61,928 nt of DNA from NCBI GenBank assembly GCA_910584575.1, contig CAJUBG010000017.1, forward strand, positions 1 to 61,928, written 5' to 3'. The position numbers were made by a program, and so were the translations under genes. Position 1 is the first letter of the stretch. Each line of letters begins with the position of its first letter. Below are positions 9,189 through 18,327 of the stretch, one piece after another. The DNA comes from an uncultured Dorea sp. GTDB lineage: Bacteria > Bacillota > Clostridia > Lachnospirales > Lachnospiraceae. The notes beneath the pieces were generated by a model. That model was not told the DNA's origin and ran no database searches. It saw only the letters and a program-made list of their open reading frames with translations.

Positions 9189-10031
9189 TCACTCTGTCAA
9201 TAATGCCTTATAGATATCTCTCTTACTGACTCCCCGATCCTTTGCCACCTTCTTCATAGCCTCCTTTTTCTCCATTCCCTCCCCCAGATAGAAGTTCATA
9301 TGGTCCTCGACGCTCATCTCCTCCCATGCTTCCCTCTCTTTGGCACAGACCTCCTCGCGGCTCTTTCCTTCTATTATAATGACACATTCCCCTTTCGGCT
9401 CGTGGTCTTTATAATATCGAACCGCCTCCTCCATGTCCGACGAAAACACTGTCTCATGCTTCTTCGTCAACTCACGGCAAACACTGATTCTCCTGTTTCC
9501 AAGAGCCTGAAAAAGAGCCTCTAACGTCCGCACCAGCCTGTGGGGGGCCTCGTAGAGCACCATGGTGCGCATCTCACGCTTCATCTCCTCAAGAATCGCC
9601 TGCTGCTCTTTCTTATCCGCCGGCAAAAATGCCTCGAACGCAAATCGTCTGGTAGGCAGTCCGGATATGGTAAGCCCTGTGATACACGCCGCCGCGCCCG
9701 GAACCGCCGTCACGGTAACTCCCGCCTCGCGGCACATCCGCACCAACTCCTCGCCTGGGTCTGAAATCGCCGGCGTTCCCGCATCCGTAATCAGCGCGAT
9801 ATTCTCGCCGCAAAGAAGCCTCTCCACCAGCTTTTTCCCTTTCTCTATCTTATTGTACTCATGATAACTGGTCATGGGCTTTTTAATCTCAAAATGGTTC
9901 AAAAGCTTAATACTGTTGCGGGTATCCTCGGCTGCAATCAAATCCACTTCTTTCAGAACCCGAATACAGCGAAATGTCATATCCTCCAGATTGCCGATTG
10001 GCGTTGCACATAGATATAATGTTCCTGGCAT
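9189..10031 (-). CDS. rsmI: 16S rRNA (cytidine1402-2'-O)-methyltransferase
   Basis: A 280-residue SAM-dependent methyltransferase of the tetrapyrrole-methylase fold, with the diagnostic N-terminus LYLCATPIGNLEDMTFR, the AEDTRNSIKLLNHF block and ALITDAGTPAISDPGEELV. RsmI modifies C1402 in the decoding centre of 16S rRNA. It is the last gene of the pgi-decarboxylase-gmk-holB-ricT-trmN6-rsmI run and starts 12 bases after the upstream stop. The same neighbour order (yabC at the end) is known from Bacillus, which supports the call. Confidence 0.95.
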   Translation of the reverse strand: MPGTLYLCATPIGNLEDMTFRCIRVLKEVDLIAAEDTRNSIKLLNHFEIKKPMTSYHEYNKIEKGKKLVERLLCGENIALITDAGTPAISDPGEELVRMCREAGVTVTAVPGAAACITGLTISGLPTRRFAFEAFLPADKKEQQAILEEMKREMRTMVLYEAPHRLVRTLEALFQALGNRRISVCRELTKKHETVFSSDMEEAVRYYKDHEPKGECVIIIEGKSREEVCAKEREAWEEMSVEDHMNFYLGEGMEKKEAMKKVAKDRGVSKRDIYKALLTE

Positions 10032-10043
10032 GGCAAATCTCCT

Positions 10044-10790
10044 TCATTCGTCACTATAAATCCTCAGCACTTCCTCCGTATAACTCCCGCCCTTCTGATA
10101 CACAAGCAGCGGCGGCTCTACCTTCATACGGGGATTCCCTCCCCTAAGCCCCTCGATTAAAACCATGTTCGGCTCTTTGTCCACAAAAGGGTGTACCAGT
10201 CTCATCCGCTTCGGCTCTATCCGGTATGCAGACATCTTCGCCAGTATCTCCGGCAGACGAAACGGCCTGTGAACCATATAGAATCTTCCCTTTGGCGTCA
10301 GAAGCCTTGCGCTCTCCCGCAGGATATCCTCCAGCGTGCACAATACCTCATGTCTTGCGATATACAATGCTTCATTTTCATTCTTAAGCCCGTGCTCGCC
10401 TATCATATAAGGCGGATTCACGGTAATGGCCTGGAAAGAAGCCGCGCCAAATATTTTCGATGCTTCTTTAATATCGCCTTCTACTATGTCTATCTTATCC
10501 TCAAGCCCGTTATATTTTACACTTCTTCGCGCCAGACTGACACTCTCCTTTTGTATCTCCAGACCGGTATAATGGGAGCCTTCATTCTTCGCACACAGCA
10601 AAATAGGCAGGATTCCCGTACCTGTCCCAAGATCCAAAGCCTTCTCACAGGGCTTTACCTTCGCAAAAGAAGACAGGAGAACCGCATCCATCCCAAAGCA
10701 GAAGCTTTCAGGGTTCTGTATAATCTTATACCCCTTAATCTGCAGGTCGTCCAGGCGTTCTCCCTCTCTTATATATTCTCTATTCATCAT
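10044..10790 (-). CDS. tRNA1(Val) (adenine37-N6)-methyltransferase family protein (TrmN6/YabB-like)
   Basis: A 248-residue class I methyltransferase: SAM-binding motif ALDLGTGTGILPILL (about 51-65), acidic loop GLEIQKESV, and the catalytic NPPYM motif typical of N6-adenine and exocyclic-amine methylation. The start overlaps the end of ricT by 11 bases, indicating translational coupling. Position between ricT and rsmI corresponds to Bacillus yabB. Substrate assignment to tRNA A37 is by family; other small-RNA targets cannot be excluded. Confidence 0.88.
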   Translation of the reverse strand: MMNREYIREGERLDDLQIKGYKIIQNPESFCFGMDAVLLSSFAKVKPCEKALDLGTGTGILPILLCAKNEGSHYTGLEIQKESVSLARRSVKYNGLEDKIDIVEGDIKEASKIFGAASFQAITVNPPYMIGEHGLKNENEALYIARHEVLCTLEDILRESARLLTPKGRFYMVHRPFRLPEILAKMSAYRIEPKRMRLVHPFVDKEPNMVLIEGLRGGNPRMKVEPPLLVYQKGGSYTEEVLRIYSDE

Positions 10791-11691
10791 CCAACTTCGA
10801 TGCCGCGTTCCTTTCCTCCAGTGCCTTAAGCTCAGCCATTTCCTCCCGCGACAGCCTCATATCCTTCTTTTTGCGCCTCGACTTAAACCTAAGCTCTTTG
10901 GCCTTGTACTCACGTATCTCCTTTTCATCATTGTCCAGGGTCACGATTACCTTTACAAGCTGTCGAAGCACATTGACTGACTGCACCTCTCCCTTCAGGC
11001 CGTCCGGCGTTGTCACGCGGTCCCCGTTAGAAGGCAGGCGGCTGTTCAACTCCTCGTAAGTCTCCTCCTCGTTAGTCAGACAGCACATAAGCCTCCCGCA
11101 TACTCCTGATATCTTGGACGGATTCAGAGACAAATTCTGTTCCTTAGCCATCTTAATGGACACTGGGGCAAATTCCGTCAGATACGTGTGGCAGCACAAG
11201 GGACGCCCGCATATTCCAATCCCGCCGCGAATCTTCGTCTCATCCCGCACGCCAATCTGCCTTAACTCAATCCTTGTGCGGAACACGCTCGCCAAATCCT
11301 TCACCAGCTCACGGAAATCAATCCGCCCGTCCGCAGTAAAATAAAAGAGCACCTTATTATTGTCAAATGTATATTCCGCGTCGATAAGCTTCATCTCAAG
11401 TCCATGCTTGCGTATCTTCTCAAGACAAATGCCAAACGCCTCCTTCTCCTTCTCTCGGTTCTTCTCCTCCTTGCGGATATCCTCCTGCGTCGCAATCCGG
11501 ATTACAGACTTCAACGGCTGCGTAATCTTGCCGTCCTCCACGTCCTTCGGCCCTGTGACCACAGAACCAAACTCCACGCCTCTCGCCGTCTCAACAATCA
11601 CCTTATCCCCTGTCTTGACCTCATATTTCCCCGGTGCGAAGAAATAAATCTTTCCCGCAGGGCGGAATCTTACTCCAATCACTCTCGTCAT
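10780..11691 (-). CDS. ricT: PSP1-domain protein RicT (YaaT), RNase Y regulator
   Basis: A 303-residue PSP1 family protein beginning MTRVIGVRFRPAGKIYFF, with the conserved cysteine clusters CGRPLCCHTYL and CGRLMCC (about 160-205). In Bacillus RicT works with RicA and RicF, with Fe-S clusters, to direct RNase Y cleavage, and is needed for sporulation and competence. Here it lies 4 bases after holB and overlaps the methyltransferase gene, the conserved yaaT position. The C-terminal 40 residues are highly charged. No ricA/ricF homologues are seen in this window. Confidence 0.92.
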   Translation of the reverse strand: MTRVIGVRFRPAGKIYFFAPGKYEVKTGDKVIVETARGVEFGSVVTGPKDVEDGKITQPLKSVIRIATQEDIRKEEKNREKEKEAFGICLEKIRKHGLEMKLIDAEYTFDNNKVLFYFTADGRIDFRELVKDLASVFRTRIELRQIGVRDETKIRGGIGICGRPLCCHTYLTEFAPVSIKMAKEQNLSLNPSKISGVCGRLMCCLTNEEETYEELNSRLPSNGDRVTTPDGLKGEVQSVNVLRQLVKVIVTLDNDEKEIREYKAKELRFKSRRKKKDMRLSREEMAELKALEERNAASKLDDE

Positions 11692-11695
11692 ACGA

Positions 11696-12685
11696 TTAAT
11701 TCTCCTTCATTGTCAGGAACAAAAGCTCCATGACCAGATCAAAATTCACATTGGCCTTAAGCCGCGCCTTCGCCTTATCAAGACTGCTGATAATCAACTG
11801 AATCCCTTCATAGGAACTCTTTCTCGCCTGTTCACGGATATCTTCAATCTGGTCCTTAAACACAACCGTGTCCATATCCTTAGTCGCCTTGTATAACAAA
11901 ACGTCCCGATACCACACCGCAATGATATCCAGATAGTCAGTAATCTCTAATTTATATGCAGTAATGCCATTCACAGCCTGGACAATATCGCTTAATTCCA
12001 TCCCGTGAACATGCCTAAGAAGCTGGACCGCCTCCTCGCGAATCTCATTGAAATGTTCTGAGTTCGCCAGCATAATGGCGTGTCCCATGTTGCCCTGTGC
12101 AAATGCCGTACACAAGTCTGCCTTGTAATCCGGCACTTTAAGGCTCTCCATCAGATATTTTTTAATTAATTTGTCCTTAATATAGCGAAGCCTCAGCATG
12201 ACGCACCTGGAATTAATCGTAGGCAGAAGCACCTCCGCATTCTCGGTCAGCAGCATAATCACAGCATACTTGGGCGGCTCCTCAATCGTCTTAAGCAATG
12301 CATTCTGCGCCTGCACAGTCATCAAGTCTGCATGGTCAATAATATAGACCTTATACGGCCCCTGGTAAGGCTTTATCATAATGGTATTATTTACCTGGTC
12401 ACGAATATCATCCACGCTGATGGAATTAGGCTTCTCGTGGGTGACTCTGATGATATCCGGATGATTGCCAGTCTCTGCCTGACGGCAGGAATGACAGGTA
12501 TTGCATGGCTCAGGGCCCTTCTTCTCACACAACAGCGTCATTGCGAAAAGGTACGCCAACAACTTCTTTCCGGCGCCCCGTTCCCCATTCAAAATGTATG
12601 CGTGGGATACCTGGTCCATCTTCACAGCATTCTTGATATAATTAATAATGTCCTTGTGGCCTACCACATCTTTAAAGCTTCCCAT
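11696..12685 (-). CDS. holB: DNA polymerase III delta' subunit
   Basis: A 329-residue clamp-loader AAA+ protein: N-terminal VGHKDIINYIKNAVKMDQVSHAYILNG, degenerate P-loop GERGAGK, a zinc-module with CNTCHSC (about 60-70), and the sensor region LLKTIEEPPKYAVIMLLTENAEVLLPTI split over residues 130-160. It is part of the replisome clamp loader. Its start overlaps the end of the guanylate-kinase-like gene by 14 bases. Synteny with yaaO-tmk-holB-yaaT supports the assignment. Confidence 0.92.
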   Translation of the reverse strand: MGSFKDVVGHKDIINYIKNAVKMDQVSHAYILNGERGAGKKLLAYLFAMTLLCEKKGPEPCNTCHSCRQAETGNHPDIIRVTHEKPNSISVDDIRDQVNNTIMIKPYQGPYKVYIIDHADLMTVQAQNALLKTIEEPPKYAVIMLLTENAEVLLPTINSRCVMLRLRYIKDKLIKKYLMESLKVPDYKADLCTAFAQGNMGHAIMLANSEHFNEIREEAVQLLRHVHGMELSDIVQAVNGITAYKLEITDYLDIIAVWYRDVLLYKATKDMDTVVFKDQIEDIREQARKSSYEGIQLIISSLDKAKARLKANVNFDLVMELLFLTMKEN

Positions 12686-13259
12686 GTTGTATTTCCCCTA
12701 TCATTTCTTCTAAGCATCTTGTTCCGTCATGATTCTGGATTCTTCTGGTAATCCCATACCTTAAAAGGTTCTCCTCGGAATAATCCTCTGAATCTGCAAG
12801 AAATCTCCTGCATAGCTCTTTATAATCCGGAGCCTGCCTTACCTCCTCGCGTCTAATCGCACGCTTCAGACGCTCTCCGTCCTCCACTTCTATATAAAGC
12901 GGAACCACATTATCCAATCCATAGTATTCCCTTATCCTGCCATAAGATTCCAGCGTCCCTATCACAAGATAATCTGCATGCTTAAGGTCTACCTGCCCGT
13001 CGTCAACCGTCGCATATCTCCATATCCCGTGCACCGTATTGTATGCCCTCTGCTCGATTAACCTGCCTTGCCTCTCATATGTACTTAATGTATCCTCTGA
13101 CACAAAAAAGTACTCTACCCCGTCCCGTTCCCCGTCCCGCCTTGGTCTGGTGGTGTAGGGAGTAATGGACTTAAGCCTCGGCAAAGCCTCTTTCAGTTCT
13201 TTCAGAAGGGTGTCCTTTCCGGAAGAACTCTTTCCCATCATATAGTAGATCTTACCCAT
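12672..13259 (-). CDS. Guanylate kinase-like protein
   Basis: A 195-residue protein with P-loop MGKSSSGKDT and a GMP-binding block TPYTTRPRRDGERDGVEYFF, both typical of guanylate kinases (GMP + ATP to GDP + ADP). The start is the ATG at 13259, which overlaps the decarboxylase stop by 8 bases and has a GAGG 9 bases upstream; the open frame extends 5 codons further. The C-terminal half (about 100-195) differs from housekeeping Gmk and contains RRFLADSEDYSEENLLRYG. It sits in the position held by thymidylate kinase (tmk) in Bacillus. It may be a second guanylate kinase or a divergent nucleotide kinase. Confidence 0.85.
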   Translation of the reverse strand: MGKIYYMMGKSSSGKDTLLKELKEALPRLKSITPYTTRPRRDGERDGVEYFFVSEDTLSTYERQGRLIEQRAYNTVHGIWRYATVDDGQVDLKHADYLVIGTLESYGRIREYYGLDNVVPLYIEVEDGERLKRAIRREEVRQAPDYKELCRRFLADSEDYSEENLLRYGITRRIQNHDGTRCLEEMIGEIQHGKL

Positions 13260-14685
13260 GCGCCAAAACCTCAATATAAGAATCCCTCTTTAATCCCTCA
13301 ATAGAAAAACCCATCTCATAATACCATTGTAACACATCTGCCGCCTCTTGCGATACCCTTTCTCCCGCAACAATTAAAGGAATTCCTGGAGGATAAAGGT
13401 ATGCATACTCCACAGACACAAATCCCACGCTATCCCTCCACAGCCTGGCTTCTGTATGCTTCACTCCTGCTTCACGAAAATGTTCAAGCATTTCTTGTAT
13501 TTCCGAACTATTATATACCACATCAGGCGCCGGAAGGCAAGGAATATTCCCTTTTTTTTGGAAACCTACTCCTTCCCGTCTGCTTTCTGCGTCAATCTCC
13601 TTCAAGGCATGGCTAAGCCTCCTAAATCCTTCCTGCGTATCCCCAACCGACGTCATAGCAAGGACATATTTACCAGCCGCCATCTCCATCTGAAGATGAT
13701 AGTCTTTTAGAAGTATCCCGTAGAGCTGCTTCCCCGTAAGCCCTGTATCTCCTGTGGAAATAACCACCTTTGAAGGGTCATATCTGTCTGTCCCAATCAG
13801 CCTCAGCCTCTCAAGCCCTGAAAGCTCATCCCGAAGCCTTTGAAGCTTCTTGACATATGGTACAAACAATTCCTCCCTCCGGTTTTCCAGCAAATCAACA
13901 CAAGAATCTATACTTGCCATCAACACGTAGGACGGGCTGCTGCTTTGCAGCATATGAAGAAACCTGCGTACCTTCTCACGTCTGACTAGATTGCCATTCA
14001 TATGCAGAAGGGCGGTCTGAGTCAGCGACGGAAGTGTTTTATGCAGACTGTGAATGACGATATCCGCCCCCTTCCTGTTGGAATTCTCCGGAAAATAAGG
14101 ATGAAAACCGAAATGCGCCCCATGAGCTTCATCTACAATAATGGGAATTCCTTTCTCATGAACCGCTTTCGCGATTTCCTCCACGTCAGATACTACCCCC
14201 TCATAGGTAGGAGACACAATCACAACCGCCCGAATCTTCGGGTTCGCTCTCAAAGCCTCCCTTACCTCCTCTGGGGAAACCTTTGTATTCATCTGCATAG
14301 ACGCATGAAATCCCGGTGCCAGATACACCGGGTTCAATCCATTTATCTCTATGGCGTGATACACAGACTTGTGGCAATTTCTTGCCACAAGCACAGTATC
14401 ACCTCTCTTTGTCACGCCTGCAACAGCGCTTAGGATTCCTACGCTGCTTCCATTGACAAGGAAATGTGTCTCCTCCCCATGGTACACCTTCGCCGCCCGT
14501 TCCTGGGCGCTTTTAAGAATCCCGTCTGCATGGTGAAGGTCGTCAAACCCTTCAATCTCCGTAATATCAATGGCATAGGCCGGCTCTGACCCTAACATGT
14601 TAAGCCGTCTCTTATGCCCTGGCATATGGAAACCATAGTAATCCGACCTGCCATACTCCGCCAGTCTGTCATATAAACTCCCCAT
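13252..14685 (-). CDS. Orn/Lys/Arg decarboxylase, PLP-dependent (YaaO/SpeA-like)
   Basis: A 477-residue fold-type I PLP enzyme. It opens with DYYGFHMPGHKR, has the substrate/cofactor block IIVDEAHGAHFGFHP and the PLP-binding lysine in IHSLHKTLPSLTQTALLH (about residue 215), and a C-terminal Orn/Lys/Arg decarboxylase domain (about 370-477, with YLYPPGIPLIVAGE). This is the short Gram-positive class (about 480 residues) lacking the N-terminal wing domain of the inducible E. coli enzymes. It would make cadaverine, putrescine or agmatine; which one is not readable. Start overlaps the pgi stop by one base (TAATG). Confidence 0.9.
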   Translation of the reverse strand: MGSLYDRLAEYGRSDYYGFHMPGHKRRLNMLGSEPAYAIDITEIEGFDDLHHADGILKSAQERAAKVYHGEETHFLVNGSSVGILSAVAGVTKRGDTVLVARNCHKSVYHAIEINGLNPVYLAPGFHASMQMNTKVSPEEVREALRANPKIRAVVIVSPTYEGVVSDVEEIAKAVHEKGIPIIVDEAHGAHFGFHPYFPENSNRKGADIVIHSLHKTLPSLTQTALLHMNGNLVRREKVRRFLHMLQSSSPSYVLMASIDSCVDLLENRREELFVPYVKKLQRLRDELSGLERLRLIGTDRYDPSKVVISTGDTGLTGKQLYGILLKDYHLQMEMAAGKYVLAMTSVGDTQEGFRRLSHALKEIDAESRREGVGFQKKGNIPCLPAPDVVYNSSEIQEMLEHFREAGVKHTEARLWRDSVGFVSVEYAYLYPPGIPLIVAGERVSQEAADVLQWYYEMGFSIEGLKRDSYIEVLAHG

Positions 14686-16031
14686 TATAACCTCTTAAGA
14701 AGTTCTTCTCTCTCCTTCTCAAATCCTGGCTTTCCAAGAAGCGCAAACATATTCTTCTTATAACTCTCTACACCTGGCTGGTTAAATGGATTCACACCCA
14801 GAATATATCCGCTTACACCGCAGGCAAACTCGAAGAAATAGAACAACTGTCCCAGTGAGAACTCGTCCTGCTTCGGAATCTTTACAACCAGATTCGGGAC
14901 ATTTCCATCCGTATGCGCAAGCATAGTGCCGTTCATAGCGCTCTTATTGACAAAATCAACCGTCTTTCCTGTCAGATAATTCAATCCGTCCAGATCAACC
15001 GGTTCTTCTTCGATTATGATTTCTTCTGTGGACTCCTCTACATTCAGAACCGTCTCGAACATGATACGGCTTCCGTCCTGGATAAACTGTCCCATGGAGT
15101 GAAGATCTGTCGTAAGGTCAACAGACGCAGGATAGATTCCCTTCTGATCCTTACCCTCGCTCTCACCGTAGAGCTGCTTCCACCACTCTGAAACATAGTG
15201 AAGGCTTGGCTCATAATTGGCAAGAATCTCGACTGCCTTTCCCTTCCGAAGCAAAATGTTGCGGATTGCAGCATATGTCACAGCATCATTCTCCTCATAG
15301 GCATCGTTCAGCGCATGTTCTCTGGCATCAGCCGCGCCCTCCATAAGCTTGTCAATATCCGCGCCGCTGACTGCAATCGGAAGAAGACCTACTGCTGTCA
15401 ATACAGAGAAACGGCCTCCTACATCATCCGGAACAACAAACGACTCATATCCTTCCTCTGTGGCCAGATTCTTAAGAGCGCCTCTCGCCTTGTCAGTGGT
15501 TGCGTAAATCCTCTTTGCCGCCCCATCCTTGCCATACTTCTTCTCTAACATCCCCTTGAAAATACGGAAGGCAATCGCCGGCTCAGTCGTTGTACCTGAC
15601 TTGGAGATAATGTTTACAGAAAAATCTCTCTCTCCGATTACATCAACCAGATGCTTTAAGTATGTACTGCTGATGCTGTTTCCAACAAAATAAATCTCCG
15701 GTGTCTTGCGGATCTCCTTTGATACCATGTTATAGAAATTGTGACGCAGGAATTCAATCGCTGCCCTTGCGCCAAGATAAGAGCCTCCAATACCAATCAC
15801 GAGAAGAACCTCTGAATCTCCTTTGATTCTCTCAGCAGCTTCCTTAATCCTTGCAAATTCTTCCTTATCATAATCCACAGGAAGATCAATCCAGCCAAGG
15901 AAATCATTTCCCGCACCTTCTCTGCCAAGAAGTTCTGCTTTTGCATTCTCTGCAATCTTCTTCATTGATTCAATCTCATGCTCTGAAATAAACGTCTTTG
16001 CTTTAGAATAATCAAATGTAACTCTGCTCAT
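14685..16031 (-). CDS. pgi: Glucose-6-phosphate isomerase
   Basis: A 448-residue enzyme, the usual Gram-positive length. Characteristic segments are VIGIGGSYLGARAAIEFL (phosphate-binding), NIISKSGTTTEPAIAFR, GGRFSVLTAVGLLP and the C-terminal NPFNQPGVESYKKNMF with the catalytic lysine. It interconverts glucose-6-phosphate and fructose-6-phosphate. RBS AGGAG precedes the ATG. It is the first gene of the seven-gene minus-strand run ending with rsmI, and overlaps the decarboxylase start by one base. Confidence 0.97.
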   Translation of the reverse strand: MSRVTFDYSKAKTFISEHEIESMKKIAENAKAELLGREGAGNDFLGWIDLPVDYDKEEFARIKEAAERIKGDSEVLLVIGIGGSYLGARAAIEFLRHNFYNMVSKEIRKTPEIYFVGNSISSTYLKHLVDVIGERDFSVNIISKSGTTTEPAIAFRIFKGMLEKKYGKDGAAKRIYATTDKARGALKNLATEEGYESFVVPDDVGGRFSVLTAVGLLPIAVSGADIDKLMEGAADAREHALNDAYEENDAVTYAAIRNILLRKGKAVEILANYEPSLHYVSEWWKQLYGESEGKDQKGIYPASVDLTTDLHSMGQFIQDGSRIMFETVLNVEESTEEIIIEEEPVDLDGLNYLTGKTVDFVNKSAMNGTMLAHTDGNVPNLVVKIPKQDEFSLGQLFYFFEFACGVSGYILGVNPFNQPGVESYKKNMFALLGKPGFEKEREELLKRL

Positions 16032-16136
16032 ATTAGGGCTCCTTCCTTACTATGCGGGAAAATCTGCGTAAGACCTTTCCCGCTTATTAATGGTATTTTT
16101 ATACATCTATTATTCTACCAAATCAGGCGGCTATAA

Positions 16137-17345
16137 TCAAGCCATAAACTCCTCAAGAATCCTCCTGATTACAACATCCCTGTCCACATCCTCCTCTGGT
16201 TTTTCCCTTCTTTGTACCCGTTCTTTCTGCAATGTCTGCCGTCCCTGTGAATTTCTTGCAGGATTTGAAGGCTCAGGCGTTTCAATCACTACCTTCTCTG
16301 TGGAATCCCTGGCAGTCTCCGGAATCGGAATCTCCACAATGTTCTCCTTGCGTTTCTCCCTCCCTTTGGGCGCTTCTATTTCCACCGGCTCCTTTTGCTT
16401 TGGCTCTGGCGTCCAAAATGTTGTAACTCCTTCATTCTGATTCTGCTCTGGCATACGAAACGCGCTGACTCCGTCATTCTGACTTGCTTCTTGCAGCCGT
16501 ATCTCTGACATTCTCTCCTGCGTGCGAAAATCGTTATATGTATTTTCCTCCGGCTCTGCTTCCTGGGTACGCAAACCCGATTCCCCTGCTTTCAATTCTG
16601 CCGCAAGAAATGCGCTTACCGCGCTCTGCCCCTTTGAAGCCTCCCGCTTCTTTGCTGTGTAAACCTCGTCCGCCTGTTCAAGATTTCTTACAGCAAACAA
16701 ATCCTCCTCAGTCTCCTTCTCCCTGACTGCATATGCTTCTTTGGCATTGCCCTGCTCATCCGCCGGCATAACACCAAACTCCGCTGACGAACCCTCATGT
16801 GCCAACACCTTAATCTCCTTTTGGTAAGATTTCTCAAATCTGTGGCGGCACACATTTTCCAGGAAATCCACCATATAATTTTGAACTGCCTCCAACTGGT
16901 ACTTCTCATCCGTAAGCAGATGGATCAAATATACAAATGCGGCAAGTCCGCCTCCGACTGCACCCGTTTTCCATACCAGATCGCTCATCCCATTTACGCC
17001 GTATTCAAGCCCTGCGCCAATCGCACCCGTCAACAGGCATAACGCTGCCGCCGCTTTCTCCATTCTTCTCCAACTGTGGAGCCTAAGGCCCAGTACCTTA
17101 TACTCATACAGATACTTGTCCACAAATACCTTGACATTTTCTACCTTGTCGCTGACCATGCTGGCGTGTTCAAATTTGGCACGTACCAGGCGCATCAGCG
17201 GATGGGTGCTTTTATTCATATTTCCCGCTGCACGTACCAAACGTTTCAAAGCGACATTGACAATAAACTTACTCATAATCCCTACGGCTGTCAGGATTCC
17301 CATTAGCACGAATATTATGTGCCTGTCCAACATTGTTTCTAACAT
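16137..17345 (-). CDS. Conserved membrane protein with long acidic tail, function unknown
   Basis: I do not recognise a characterised family. The 402-residue protein has an N-terminal hydrophobic helix (about 8-30), a basic region, two more hydrophobic helices (about 95-115 and 125-147), then a long hydrophilic, Glu/Gln-rich tail (about 180-370). In the tail a segment is repeated imperfectly (NDGVSAFRMPEQNQ / NEGVTTFWTPEPKQ). It ends in a short amphipathic helix, DVVIRRILEEFMA. Start ATG has AAGGAGG 7 bases upstream. It lies between mtnN and pgi, on the same strand as both, with gaps of about 105 and 128 bases. The layout suggests a membrane scaffold with a cytoplasmic peptide tail. Confidence 0.75.
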   Translation of the reverse strand: MLETMLDRHIIFVLMGILTAVGIMSKFIVNVALKRLVRAAGNMNKSTHPLMRLVRAKFEHASMVSDKVENVKVFVDKYLYEYKVLGLRLHSWRRMEKAAAALCLLTGAIGAGLEYGVNGMSDLVWKTGAVGGGLAAFVYLIHLLTDEKYQLEAVQNYMVDFLENVCRHRFEKSYQKEIKVLAHEGSSAEFGVMPADEQGNAKEAYAVREKETEEDLFAVRNLEQADEVYTAKKREASKGQSAVSAFLAAELKAGESGLRTQEAEPEENTYNDFRTQERMSEIRLQEASQNDGVSAFRMPEQNQNEGVTTFWTPEPKQKEPVEIEAPKGREKRKENIVEIPIPETARDSTEKVVIETPEPSNPARNSQGRQTLQKERVQRREKPEEDVDRDVVIRRILEEFMA

Positions 17346-17473
17346 AAAAAGCCCTCCTTCTGTATAGAATTATAACTGAAATTCTAAAGGAGAGCTTAAA
17401 AACCGTTCTACATATTCCGCGCGCCTTAAGGGCGAATCTGTCATTTCCCAAGGAATTGTGAAACCTGTTCTTT

Positions 17474-18166
17474 CTATATAATTGTCAATAATTCCTTTAC
17501 AAGCCTTACGCTGTGGGCGATTGCCTGCCGTTCAAAGGTAGGATAATCTACGCTGGCGCTGTTGTCAGCTTTGTCCGAAATGGCACGTATTATGACATAC
17601 GAAACTTGATTCAGATACGCCGCGTGAGCGATTCCCGCCCCCTCCATCTCCACACATAAGGGATGAAAATTCTTGACAATCTTGTCCTTCACCTCGCGGG
17701 ATGCAATAAACTGGTCGCCGCTTGCTACCCTTCCGGTAAATGTATGGATATCCGGATTCGCTTTCTCACTTGCCCAAACAGCCTTCTTCACCAGTTCTTC
17801 ATCTGCCGGAAAAGACATTACCTCCATTCTCGGCACCTGTCCAACCGGATATCCGAATTCTGTGGCATCCATGTCATGATGCAGGGCGTCTGTGGAGATT
17901 ACCATATCCCCAATATCAATCTTCGCATCCAGAGAACCTGCGATTCCTGTGTTAATCAGCATGTCTGCCCCGAACCTGTCCACAAGTATCTGCGCGCATA
18001 TTCCTGCATTTACCTTGCCAATTCCACTCCTTACAATCACGGCCTCCTTGCCGCACAACATCCCCTTGCAGAATACCATGGACGCCTTCTCTACCGTCTC
18101 CTGTACCTCCATGGCCTCCTTAAGCGCCGCTACTTCTTCTTCCATTGCACCGATAATTCCTATCAT
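17474..18166 (-). CDS. mtnN: 5'-methylthioadenosine/S-adenosylhomocysteine nucleosidase
   Basis: A 230-residue MTAN: N-terminus MIGIIGAMEEEVAALKEAM, nucleoside-binding GIGKVNAGICAQILVDRF, and the catalytic region FHPLCVEMEGAGIAHAAYLN, with Asp in RAISDKAD. It hydrolyses MTA and SAH, recycling methionine and adenine and feeding S-ribosylhomocysteine to LuxS-type pathways. I chose the ATG at 18166, where the family consensus begins and an AGGAGG lies 11 bases upstream; the frame stays open 38 codons further without support. Confidence 0.95.
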   Translation of the reverse strand: MIGIIGAMEEEVAALKEAMEVQETVEKASMVFCKGMLCGKEAVIVRSGIGKVNAGICAQILVDRFGADMLINTGIAGSLDAKIDIGDMVISTDALHHDMDATEFGYPVGQVPRMEVMSFPADEELVKKAVWASEKANPDIHTFTGRVASGDQFIASREVKDKIVKNFHPLCVEMEGAGIAHAAYLNQVSYVIIRAISDKADNSASVDYPTFERQAIAHSVRLVKELLTII

Positions 18167-18260
18167 TGCTTTATTATCCTCCTGTGTCCATTCATTTATA
18201 TGCATATTATAGCGAAAAATAGTTCGTATTTCAATTCCATTTATTTTTATAAAATTTTGC

Positions 18261-18288
18261 TTGTAACTGCCTAAGTTCAATGTATAAT
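18261..18288 (+). promoter_or_regulatory. Sigma-A-type promoter for the Rpn-family gene
   Basis: TTGTAA (18261-18266), a 16-base spacer and a perfect TATAAT (18283-18288), 40 bases ahead of the start codon. It reads divergently from mtnN. Confidence 0.6.
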
Positions 18289-18327
18289 AATATTAAGGCA
18301 GGAGTTGTTTTGTAGAGAGGAGTTCTT

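Noticed and set aside
17420..17445. CGCC-TTAA-GGCG hairpin as terminator of mtnN
   Set aside because: The stem is only four base pairs and no T-run follows on the minus strand.
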